A stretch of 15,435 nt of DNA from contig DALYJJ010000135.1 in assembly GCA_031969915.1 (NCBI GenBank), positions 1-15,435 of the forward strand, given 5' to 3'. This DNA is from DALYJJ01 sp031969915 (GTDB taxonomy: Bacteria; Acidobacteriota; Terriglobia; Bryobacterales; Bryobacteraceae). Shown piece by piece: positions 1-7,283 of this stretch. The notes under the pieces are model-generated. The model was not told the origin of the DNA, made no database searches, and worked only from the letters and a program-made list of their open reading frames with translations. Positions within the stretch are counted from its first letter, which is position 1. Each line of letters opens with the position of its first letter. Both the position numbers and the translations under genes were made by a program.

Positions 1-2007
1 GCCCGCGCGGGCCACGGCCCAATGGCCCGTGACCCGGTTGTCCAGTTCGACGATCGGGCTGCCCTCAACGGGAAACGCCGATTCCGCCAGCCGGATTTCG
101 CACAGCGCGGCGGGTTTGGGCCGAGCCTGCGGCCGGACGTAGTAGAGCGTCCCGCCGTCGGGCGAGAGCTTGGGTCCGGAACCGCCGCCTCTGGTGATCT
201 GTTGCGCGTCCGGGCCGCCCGCGAGCGGCTGCCGCCAGACCTCGGCCGCACCGCTGCGGTCAGACGCGAAGTACAGCCACCTGCCGTCCGGCGAGGGGAA
301 CGGCGCGGATTCGTTGGACGAGGGCGGCGTGAGCACGCGCGCTTCGCCACCCTGCGCGGGGATCGTGTAGACGTCGCCTTTGGCCCCTGTGCGCGAAGCG
401 AACACGATGGCGGAACCGTCGGGTGTCCACTTCGCGGAGCCCGTCGAGGGTCCGTTCATGCGCGTCAGGCGGCGCTCGTTCGAGCCGTCCGCGGCGGAGA
501 TCCAGATCTCGTCGGCGCCCGTGCGGAGACTGCGGAAGGCGAGCAGCGCGCCGTTCGGAGAAAGGGCCGGGTCCATGTCCGGCGCCACGGAGCCGATCGT
601 GCGCCGGGGCTTGGCCTCAGGATCGGTGAGATCCAGCGCGTAGATGTTCTTGTCCTCGTAGGTTTGCACGAACACCAGGGCGCGTCCGTCGCGCGAGACC
701 GCGGGGCTGCCCGCGTCAATCGCGGCGGGCGTCAGCCGGGTTGGTTCGCCGCCCTGGAGGGAAAACTCCCAGAGCTGGCGCACGGAGCCTGCCCGACGCG
801 AGGACACGATCACCGCGCGGCCATCGGCCCGCCACGCCAGCGCGGCCACGCCGCGGTTGTCGGAACTGAGCCGGCGCGGTGTGCCCCCGGGGAACCCCGC
901 CAGGTAGACATCCTCGACGCCCGAGGAGACCGTGTGGCGATAGGCGATGGTGCGGCCATCGGGTGAAAAGACGGGCTCGGCGTCGCCCCCCGTGCCCGCG
1001 GCGGGATTCGTCAACGGCCGGAGGGCGCCGGAGGCGGCGTTCACCAGAACCAGTCGCATCGGACTCGTCAGTTCGGGCCGCTCCGCGGTGACGAACCACT
1101 TGCCGTCAGGGCTCCAATCCAGCCGTGGACGGTCATTGGGGCCGATCGGAAACCGGGTCAGGATCCGCTCGGCGCCACCCAAGGCGGGCTTCAGAACCAG
1201 CGCCGCCGCCGGGCCCTCCACGATCCGCAGGAACGCCACCCAGCCCCCGTCGGGCGACCACACGGGCCAGACCTCGAGCGCCGGATCGGTGGTCAGGCGC
1301 GCCGGTGCGTCGGCATCGATCCGATGGATCCAGATATCCCGGTTGTCGTCGTTCGGGCCGCTCCAGTCGTAGGCGATCGTCCGGCCATCCGGAGAAAACG
1401 AAGGATGCAGGACTGAGCCGCTGAAGTTGGTGAACGGCTCGCCGTCCCGAACCAGGTCGGCCAGCGATTGCAGGCGGTTGGTGCGGTAGACCAGATAGAA
1501 CGCAACCCCAGTGAGCAGTGCGGCGGCGGCGACGGCGAGGAGCCCCAGCGTCCGGCTGCCGCGAGCTGCGGCGGGCAGCGGCGGGGCCGGCGGTTCGGGC
1601 GCCTCCGGGAAGTCCGGAATCGGGCCGGCCGCGGCCGGATCGGAGGGCGGCTGTCCCACCATCGCGAACTCCGGTACGTAGCTGCCCTTCGGGATTTCAA
1701 TCCGCACCGCCGGCGCCTCACCCGTCCGCTCATAGAACTTCAGCAACCGCTGGCGGAGGCGGCCCGCGGAGACCCGGACCACCGGGTCAATCTTCGTGTC
1801 GTACCCGATCTCGCGGCCGAAGACCTGAACGCCGATCACCGATTCCTTCAGGTGATCGGAGCGCCCCTCAATGGTGGTGGTGACCAGATACTTGAGCAGG
1901 GCCGACATGCGGTCGGCGCCTTCGAATTCCGGGCTGCTCAGAATCCGGCTCAGCTCGGTTCGAACCAAGGGCTCGATGGCCGATTCGGCCGGATCTCTGG
2001 AATCCAT
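1..2007 (-). CDS. Membrane-anchored winged-helix protein with TolB/PD40 beta-propeller (3' partial)
   Basis: The frame is open from an ATG at 2007 to the window edge: 669 codons with no stop, so the C-terminus is missing. Residues about 9-115 form a divergent OmpR-like winged helix, with a helix near LLKYLV, then HLKESVIGVQVFGR, then DPVVRVSAGRLRQRL and the wing-like EIPKGSYVPEF. A Pro/Ala-rich linker (about 120-148) leads to one transmembrane helix at about 153-174. After it I count ten PD40 motifs, for example PSFSPDGRTIAY, PVWSPDGGW, LDWSPDGKW and PKLSPDGGTLYY, as in TolB-type propellers. The expected topology is a cytoplasmic DNA-binding domain and a periplasmic sensor propeller, like CadC/ToxR regulators; this is inference, and DNA binding is not shown. 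No Shine-Dalgarno is evident: the bases before the ATG are pyrimidine-rich. The gene is divergent from the YSC84 gene. Such proteins are abundant in Solibacter-like acidobacteria. Confidence 0.85.
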   Translation of the reverse strand, partial: MDSRDPAESAIEPLVRTELSRILSSPEFEGADRMSALLKYLVTTTIEGRSDHLKESVIGVQVFGREIGYDTKIDPVVRVSAGRLRQRLLKFYERTGEAPAVRIEIPKGSYVPEFAMVGQPPSDPAAAGPIPDFPEAPEPPAPPLPAAARGSRTLGLLAVAAAALLTGVAFYLVYRTNRLQSLADLVRDGEPFTNFSGSVLHPSFSPDGRTIAYDWSGPNDDNRDIWIHRIDADAPARLTTDPALEVWPVWSPDGGWVAFLRIVEGPAAALVLKPALGGAERILTRFPIGPNDRPRLDWSPDGKWFVTAERPELTSPMRLVLVNAASGALRPLTNPAAGTGGDAEPVFSPDGRTIAYRHTVSSGVEDVYLAGFPGGTPRRLSSDNRGVAALAWRADGRAVIVSSRRAGSVRQLWEFSLQGGEPTRLTPAAIDAGSPAVSRDGRALVFVQTYEDKNIYALDLTDPEAKPRRTIGSVAPDMDPALSPNGALLAFRSLRTGADEIWISAADGSNERRLTRMNGPSTGSAKWTPDGSAIVFASRTGAKGDVYTIPAQGGEARVLTPPSSNESAPFPSPDGRWLYFASDRSGAAEVWRQPLAGGPDAQQITRGGGSGPKLSPDGGTLYYVRPQARPKPAALCEIRLAESAFPVEGSPIVELDNRVTGHWAVARAG

Positions 2008-2066
2008 AGGGAGGGCTGGCGTGCTACGGGGACTTCTCGATGATACCCCAACGTGTCCCGCCCGCT

Positions 2067-2081
2067 CCGGCCGGCGGCCGG
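2067..2081. repeat. GC-rich inverted repeat in the divergent intergenic region
   Basis: A perfect 6-bp inverted repeat (CCGGCC / GGCCGG) with a 3-base spacer lies in the 127-bp region between the PD40-propeller gene and the YSC84 gene. It overlaps where the -35 element of the YSC84 promoter would fall, so it could be an operator. In DNA this GC-rich, a repeat of this length may also be chance. Confidence 0.35.
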
Positions 2082-2099
2082 TTCAGCCGTCCGTTTCGC

Positions 2100-2105
2100 T
2101 ACACT
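2100..2105 (+). promoter_or_regulatory. Candidate -10 box of the YSC84-like gene
   Basis: TACACT matches five of six positions of TATAAT-type -10 boxes loosely (TAnnnT core). It would start transcription near 2112, leaving a leader of about 23 nt that contains the Shine-Dalgarno at 2124-2128. No good -35 box is visible at the right distance; the inverted repeat occupies that place. Confidence 0.35.
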
Positions 2106-2134
2106 GGGAGCGTTCGAGTTCCCGGAGGAATGGA

Positions 2135-2797
2135 ATGAACAAGAAACTGGGTCTCTTTCTTCTGCCCGCGCTTTTGTGGGCACAGTCGGACGATGTTCGC
2201 CGGATCAATGAAGCGGCGGCCGTTCTGACTGAGGTCATGGGCATCTCCGACAAGGCGATTCCGCAGGAACTGTTGGACAAGGCCGAGTGTGCGGTGGTGG
2301 TGCCCGGACTGAAGAAGGGCGCGTTCATCATCGGCGGCAAGTACGGGCGTGGATTCCTTTCCTGCCGGACGAGCGGAATCGGGTGGTCCGCCCCCGGCGC
2401 GGTGCGCGTCGAGGGCGGCAGCATCGGGCTGCAAATCGGCGGCTCGGAAACGGACGTGATCATGCTCGTGATGAACAAGCGGGGCGCGGAGAAACTGCTC
2501 TCCAGCAAGTTCACCGTGGGCGGCGATGCCTCCGTGGCGGCGGGCCCCGTGGGCCGCAGTTCCACCGCCGAAACGGATGCCTTCATGCGCGCTGAGATTC
2601 TGTCGTGGTCGCGGTCGCGAGGCGCCTTCGCCGGTGTGGCGCTCCAGGGGGCGACCCTGCGCCAGGACCTGGACGTCAACAAGCGGCTCTACGGGCGCGA
2701 GGTGACGAACAAGGAACTGGCCGGCGGCAAGGTCGGCACGCCGGAAGGCGCCGCGCCGCTGATCTCAGCACTCAACAAGTACTCGAGCCGCAAGTAA
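2135..2797 (+). CDS. Secreted YSC84/SYLF-domain lipid-binding protein
   Basis: 220 aa. The frame is open much further upstream, but the ATG at 2135 has a strong Shine-Dalgarno (GGAGG at 2124-2128, 6-nt spacing) and begins a clear signal peptide (MNKKLGLFLLPALLWAQ). The rest is a SYLF/YSC84 domain (about residues 25-205), recognised by the block CAVVVPGLKKGAFIIGGKYG followed by GFLSCR, the SIGLQIGGSETDVIMLVMN strand, FTVGGDASVAAGPVGR, and the C-terminal block with SRSRGAFAGVALQGA and LYGREVTN. SYLF domains bind phosphoinositides in eukaryotes; the bacterial proteins are secreted or periplasmic and their role is poorly known, so no specific function is assigned. The gene ends 10 bp from the stop codon of the convergent minus-strand gene. 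It appears monocistronic. Confidence 0.9.
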   Translation: MNKKLGLFLLPALLWAQSDDVRRINEAAAVLTEVMGISDKAIPQELLDKAECAVVVPGLKKGAFIIGGKYGRGFLSCRTSGIGWSAPGAVRVEGGSIGLQIGGSETDVIMLVMNKRGAEKLLSSKFTVGGDASVAAGPVGRSSTAETDAFMRAEILSWSRSRGAFAGVALQGATLRQDLDVNKRLYGREVTNKELAGGKVGTPEGAAPLISALNKYSSRK

Positions 2798-2807
2798 ACC
2801 GGCCGCG

Positions 2808-4133
2808 CTAGGACATCGGATATTTCGGCGCCACCCGCGCATAGGGCTTCCGCCTCTGGTAGCTCTTCGCCAGCTCCAGATAGACGCCCAAGTCGCGGTC
2901 CAGGTCCGCCTGCGTCCCGTCGAAGTAGAAGGTGCGAATCGGCAGTCCTCCCAGGTCCCGGCTCAGCTTCGGATAGATCGCCTCGCTCACAATCCCGTTC
3001 ATGCACGTGAACGGGCTGATGTCCACCACCCCGTCCACGCCCTTCTTCGCCAGGTACACCGTCTTGCCGATGTTCAGCACCATCTCGCCGAGCGCGCCTT
3101 CGCGCGGCAGATACGGCCGCGCATATTCGAGGATCTCCTCTATCGGAGCTTCCTCGCTGCCCTTCAAATCGTCGTGGAACGGCGCCAGCAGAACGTGCTC
3201 GTCGCGATGCTGAACCCGGTTGCGAATCCACGCCCCCAACGCCTCCATCGACAAGAGCCGCCCTTTCAGCCGCAGCTTCCGGAACTGCTCGGAGTTCGTG
3301 TACCACACCCATTCCGTGATGTCCGACAGCCAGCATTCCGCCCCGTACTCTTCGATCCGGCGCACCAGGTCGTCGTTCGAAAACGTGTTCAGCCGGCAGA
3401 AGATCTCCCCCACTACCCCGATAAACGGCCGCGTCCGCTCGCGATGCCCGCGAATCGCGCGGAACCGGTCTCGCGACCGCAGCATCGCGTCGTGCATCGC
3501 CCGCAACTGCACCGCCGGCTCGATCGAGCAGTTCTCCACCGTCGAGCACACGTCGTCCAGGCACTCCTCGTACACCCGGTCCGTTTCGCCTTGTTCGTAT
3601 TCGTTCGGCCGCACCAGCAGCAGCAGCTTCTGCAGAATGTCGGCCGCCACCAGCATCCGCCACCCCGTGCGCAGGAAGGGCCGGGCCAGGTCGCCCAGCC
3701 CGTCGTAGCCGTTCTTGGAGGAGGGCGACAACACGATCGTCGACTGCAAGCCTTGCCCGTCGAGGATCGCCCGCAGGTAGGGCGCATACTGCCCGAACCG
3801 GCACGGCCCATCCGCCGTCGGCATGAACAGCACCGTGCGCGCGGGCTCCGCGCCCGGGGCTTCCAGCGCCTTCAGAAAATCGCCCACCGTCACTTTCGCC
3901 GGATAGCACTCGTCGCCCGACGTGTACTTCGCTCCCAACTCTCGCGTCCGCTCGTCGGAGGGCGGCGTAATGTCCGCCTCCACCCCCAGCGCCCGGAAGC
4001 CCGACGCGAACGCGCGCGCACTCCCGTACGCCATCGGCGGAATCAGCACTCGCTTCCCAATCAGCGGATTGTGCTTCAGCTTGCCGTGGCCGGCATCGCT
4101 TTCGGCTTCGTTTCCCCGTTCGACGAGTAGCAT
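2808..4133 (-). CDS. Acyl-CoA dehydratase activase-related protein, COG3581-type module
   Basis: 441 aa. It corresponds to the C-terminal module of the long (about 1400-1500 aa) 2-hydroxyacyl-CoA dehydratase activase-related proteins. Recognition rests on GKRVLIPPMAYGSARAFA (from residue 26), SGDECYP (Cys76), DGPCRFGQY (Cys111), LSPSSKNGYDG, EIFCRLN (Cys246) and PFTCMNG (Cys377). The four conserved cysteines could ligate a metal or Fe-S cluster; this is inference. The domain match begins only around residue 18-26, so the first residues may be linker. The ATG at 4133 lies inside the upstream gene (58-nt overlap, different frame) and has only a weak purine stretch (AAGGGG) in front, so translational coupling is likely. 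No catalytic reaction can be assigned from sequence. It would act with the upstream ATPase in the cytoplasm. Confidence 0.85.
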   Translation of the reverse strand: MLLVERGNEAESDAGHGKLKHNPLIGKRVLIPPMAYGSARAFASGFRALGVEADITPPSDERTRELGAKYTSGDECYPAKVTVGDFLKALEAPGAEPARTVLFMPTADGPCRFGQYAPYLRAILDGQGLQSTIVLSPSSKNGYDGLGDLARPFLRTGWRMLVAADILQKLLLLVRPNEYEQGETDRVYEECLDDVCSTVENCSIEPAVQLRAMHDAMLRSRDRFRAIRGHRERTRPFIGVVGEIFCRLNTFSNDDLVRRIEEYGAECWLSDITEWVWYTNSEQFRKLRLKGRLLSMEALGAWIRNRVQHRDEHVLLAPFHDDLKGSEEAPIEEILEYARPYLPREGALGEMVLNIGKTVYLAKKGVDGVVDISPFTCMNGIVSEAIYPKLSRDLGGLPIRTFYFDGTQADLDRDLGVYLELAKSYQRRKPYARVAPKYPMS

Positions 4134-7100
4134 CTCAGAATCCCCTTGCTGTCCAGGTACGCTTCGCAGCGTGTCATGTAGCCCGCGTCATTGCCGTGCC
4201 CGTCGAACTGCAGGACCAGCAGCGGCGTCCCGGCCGCCTGGCGCGTGAAGTACTTGATGTAGGAATCGGGCCCGCACTTGAAGTTCGAAATGTAGATCAG
4301 GTGCAGGTTCTCGCTCGCCGCGCTGCGGCGCGCCGCTTCCAGGATCTTCCGCCCCGACGCCCAGTACATGTTGTCGTGCAGGCCGGCGATCGATTCCTTT
4401 CCGGTCACCAGGAAATCGAGCGGAATCACATTCGCGCCGTATTGGTTTCGAAGCTTCCGCGGGATGTCGCAGTTGATGCCCCGGTCGTAGATGTTGTAAC
4501 CCCGTCCGGCCAGAATCAGCCCCGGCTCGCCCGTTTCCTCCAGGCGCGCCATCGCCCGTTCGCCCGCCTCGAGCAGCCGCCGCTGGAACTCGCGCTGCGT
4601 CGCATACGCCGCCTCCACCGCCCCGTCGCTCGCCTTCCGGCTGATCCCGAGCTTCTGCGCCATGCCCGCGATCTCGCCCTTGACGTGCTCCATCCCCAAC
4701 TGGAAATGCAGCGAGGGCGCCAGGAACTTGTGCACGTGTTCTTCGAATTGCGGCACCGCCTTCAACACGAACGGCAGCGTCTGGTTCCACGGGCAGTAGT
4801 GCGCGATCACCTGGTCGTCGTTCGCCGACTCCGCGTCCAGCACATTCGGGATCAGCACGTAATCCACGTTCTGATCGAGCAGCGCCGCCACGTGCCCATG
4901 CGCCACCTGCACCGGGAAACACGGCTGCGCGATCGCCAGGTCCACGCCCACCGAGGCCATCTTCGAATCCGTCTGCCGCGACAGCACCACGCCCAGCCCC
5001 GCCTCGGTGAAATAGCGGTGCCAGAACGGATAGCGGTCGAGCGTCGACATCGTTCGCGGGATGCCCACCGTCAGCTTCGCCGCCGGCGCCTTCTTCGCCG
5101 TCAGCTCCTCCACCACCTTCTCGCGGTACGCGAACAGATCCTCGATCACCGGCTTGCGCCCCGAAGAGAACGCCTTCCGGTACTTATCGGAGCACTTGTC
5201 CCCCCAGAAGCTCTTGTTCCCCTCGATCGTGAATTCCTTGATGTCGCAGGTGTTCGTGCACGCCTTGCAGACGAAGTCGCGCGTCTTCACATCCAGTTGC
5301 CGCAGATCGTATCCGCGGAACCGCGACATCCCCCGCGTGGCCTTGTGCCAATCCCGGGCAATCAGCGCCATGCCCACCGCGCCCATCACGCCGTTGTACG
5401 GCGGCACCGTCACTTTCTTGCCCAGCACCATCGAGAACGCCGACGCCACCGCATCGTTGTACGCCGTGCCGCCCTGAAAGTAAATGTTGTCGCCGATCCG
5501 CCGTCCGCGCACCACGCGGTTCAGATAGTTCAACGCGATTGAGTACGCCAGCCCCGCTACCAGTGCCGGCACCGTCTCGCCCTTGTGCAGGTACCCCGTG
5601 ACGTCCCGCTCCATGAACACCGTGCAGCGCTCGCCCAGCCGCGTCGGCGTCTCGGCGGAAAGCGCCAGCTTCGCGAATTCACCCTTGATCTTGATGCCGA
5701 GCTTCTCCGCCTGCTCTTCGAGAAACGATCCCGTCCCCGCCGCGCACGCCTCGTTCATCGCGAAGTCCACCACCACGCCGTTCTCGATCGCAATGAACTT
5801 CGAATCCTGCCCGCCGATCTCGAAGATCGTATCCACCGGCGCCGAGCCCAACGTGTTCGAAACATGCCAGGCGCCCGTCTTGTGCGCAGTGATCTCATCG
5901 TTCACTACGTCCGCGCCCACGAACTCCGCAATCAACTCGCGCCCCGACCCCGTCGTACCCACCCCTTCGATCACCAGCCGCGTGCCCCACAGCCTTTCCA
6001 CCTCGGCAAGTCCCTGTTGGACCGCCTCCACCGGCCTTCCCGCCGTCCGCAGATAGACGTCGTGGATCACCCGTGCGTCCGCGTCGATCACCACCACGTT
6101 CGTCGACACGGAACCGATGTCGATCCCCATGTACGCCGGAATCGGCCCGTCGCCCGGCGGCGGCACATACGGCGGAATCCCCTCGCGCAGGAGCACCACG
6201 TTGTCCATCGAGAGCGGCTGCGAGTCGATCGACTTCCGCTCCGTCTCATGTTGCTTCAGCCGGTGGATCTCGCCGAACGAGCGCTTCTTCTTCTCTTCGC
6301 TCTCGAGCAGCGCCGTCCCGACCGCGCCGCACCAGGCGTACAGCTCCGGCACGAACAGCTCGCCCGCGCCCAGCCCGAACGCCTCTTCCATCGCGCGCCG
6401 CACTCCCTGGTTCTGCGACACCGCGCCGATCATCGCGACGCGCGCCTCGAGCTTCCGCCCCTTCACGATCGCGCTCTTGAAGTTCCGCGCAACCGCGTCG
6501 CACAACCCGCGCAGGATCTCGGACGGCTGATACCCCTTCTGCTGCGCGTGAATCATGTCGCTCTTGGCGAAGACCGAGCAGCGCCCGGCAATGCGCGCCG
6601 CGCACCCCGCCTCGCACACCAGCTCGCCGACTCCTTCCACCGGGTACCCCAGGCGCAGCGCCTGCTGGTCCAGGAAGGACCCCGTGCCCGCCGCGCACTC
6701 CCCGCTCCGGTCGTAATCGACGATCCCCCCGTCCTGCATCCGTATGTACTTCGAGCTCTCCCCGCCGATCTCGAACAGCGTCCGAACGTCCGGGTAAAAC
6801 GCCGCCATCATGTGCGCGATCGCCTTGAATTCGTTCTCGAAGTAAATCCCCAGGATCTTCGAGATCGTACGCGCCCCGGACCCCGTCACCCGCAGCCCGT
6901 CCACCGAGCCCTCCGGGACGAACTCATAGATCTCCTGGAGCAGATCGTAGGTGCTCTGCATCGGGCTGCCTCCGATGCGGCGGTAATCGGACAGAACCAG
7001 CGGAAGGCCGTTCCAATCGAGCATGCGGAACGCCGGCCGGTGCGTGCAAAGGGCGGCCAGGGCCGCGCGGTCCTCGCTGCGGCCGAGAGCGGCAAGCTTC

Positions 7101-7141
7101 AGGCTGATGGCGCCAATGTCCAGTCCCAGGTTTACGGGCAT
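4076..7141 (-). CDS. 2-Hydroxyacyl-CoA dehydratase activase-like protein: two BcrAD/BadFG ATPase domains plus DUF2229
   Basis: 1021 aa. Two ASKHA-fold ATPase modules are in tandem: phosphate-1 loops LGLDIGAISLK (residues 5-15) and MGIDIGSVSTN (338-348), with FEIGGESSKY (123-132) and FEIGGQDSKF (440-449). Each has the two cysteines that in homodimeric HgdC-type activators bind one bridging [4Fe-4S] cluster: Cys149 (ECAAGTG) and Cys188 (GRCSVF); Cys466 (ACAAGTG) and Cys506 (ERCTVF). A cysteine-rich segment follows (Cys625, 628, 632, 650), then a DUF2229/COG3580 region from about 690. In the known family ATP hydrolysis drives electron transfer to a radical dehydratase; the substrate here is unknown and no dehydratase subunits lie in the window. 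The ATG at 7141 has GAGGAG at 7153-7158 and a promoter just upstream. The end overlaps the next gene by 58 nt. Confidence 0.9.
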   Translation of the reverse strand: MPVNLGLDIGAISLKLAALGRSEDRAALAALCTHRPAFRMLDWNGLPLVLSDYRRIGGSPMQSTYDLLQEIYEFVPEGSVDGLRVTGSGARTISKILGIYFENEFKAIAHMMAAFYPDVRTLFEIGGESSKYIRMQDGGIVDYDRSGECAAGTGSFLDQQALRLGYPVEGVGELVCEAGCAARIAGRCSVFAKSDMIHAQQKGYQPSEILRGLCDAVARNFKSAIVKGRKLEARVAMIGAVSQNQGVRRAMEEAFGLGAGELFVPELYAWCGAVGTALLESEEKKKRSFGEIHRLKQHETERKSIDSQPLSMDNVVLLREGIPPYVPPPGDGPIPAYMGIDIGSVSTNVVVIDADARVIHDVYLRTAGRPVEAVQQGLAEVERLWGTRLVIEGVGTTGSGRELIAEFVGADVVNDEITAHKTGAWHVSNTLGSAPVDTIFEIGGQDSKFIAIENGVVVDFAMNEACAAGTGSFLEEQAEKLGIKIKGEFAKLALSAETPTRLGERCTVFMERDVTGYLHKGETVPALVAGLAYSIALNYLNRVVRGRRIGDNIYFQGGTAYNDAVASAFSMVLGKKVTVPPYNGVMGAVGMALIARDWHKATRGMSRFRGYDLRQLDVKTRDFVCKACTNTCDIKEFTIEGNKSFWGDKCSDKYRKAFSSGRKPVIEDLFAYREKVVEELTAKKAPAAKLTVGIPRTMSTLDRYPFWHRYFTEAGLGVVLSRQTDSKMASVGVDLAIAQPCFPVQVAHGHVAALLDQNVDYVLIPNVLDAESANDDQVIAHYCPWNQTLPFVLKAVPQFEEHVHKFLAPSLHFQLGMEHVKGEIAGMAQKLGISRKASDGAVEAAYATQREFQRRLLEAGERAMARLEETGEPGLILAGRGYNIYDRGINCDIPRKLRNQYGANVIPLDFLVTGKESIAGLHDNMYWASGRKILEAARRSAASENLHLIYISNFKCGPDSYIKYFTRQAAGTPLLVLQFDGHGNDAGYMTRCEAYLDSKGILRCYSSNGETKPKAMPATAS

Positions 7142-7166
7142 AGGGCGGTATGCTCCTCAGTACTCC

Positions 7167-7194
7167 ACTATACGGGCCCCGCCCCTAATTTCAA
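7167..7194 (-). promoter_or_regulatory. Sigma70-like promoter for the activase operon
   Basis: On the minus strand, TTGAAA (7189-7194) and TATAGT (7167-7172) are separated by 16 bp, the best promoter-like match in the window. It would start transcription near 7160, just before the GAGGAG ribosome-binding site at 7153-7158 and the ATG at 7141. It separates this operon from the sulfatase genes upstream. Confidence 0.6.
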
Positions 7195-7210
7195 CAATTC
7201 GGACCCGAAT

Positions 7211-7224
7211 GGCCGGTATCGGCC
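7211..7224. repeat. Short inverted repeat between sulfatase and activase genes
   Basis: GGCCG and CGGCC flank a 4-base GTAT spacer in the 142-bp gap (7142-7283). On the minus strand no T-run follows, so it is not a convincing terminator for the sulfatase transcript. Apart from this and the promoter, the gap shows no other structure. Confidence 0.3.
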
Positions 7225-7283
7225 CCGGGCGGCGCTTTTCAGGGGGTGAACGGCGGCGCCGCTCGAACGCGTACTGGGGTTTG

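Noticed and set aside
1871..2134. Upstream extension of the YSC84 reading frame by 88 codons
   Set aside because: It overlaps the divergent gene, lacks domain character, and the signal peptide and Shine-Dalgarno fix the start at 2135.
2130..2138. Two-codon ORF (ATG GAA TGA) overlapping the YSC84 start, as a possible translational control element
   Set aside because: The Shine-Dalgarno is only 1 nt from this ATG but 6 nt from the real start, so use of the mini-ORF is unlikely.
4196..5542. Long open frames (up to several hundred codons) opposite the activase gene, also at 5585-7249 and 3174-4130
   Set aside because: They are Arg/His/Pro-rich antisense shadows caused by high GC at third positions; no domain is recognisable.
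7211..7224. Inverted repeat as a rho-independent terminator of the sulfatase operon
   Set aside because: The stem is only 5 bp and no T-run follows on the minus strand.
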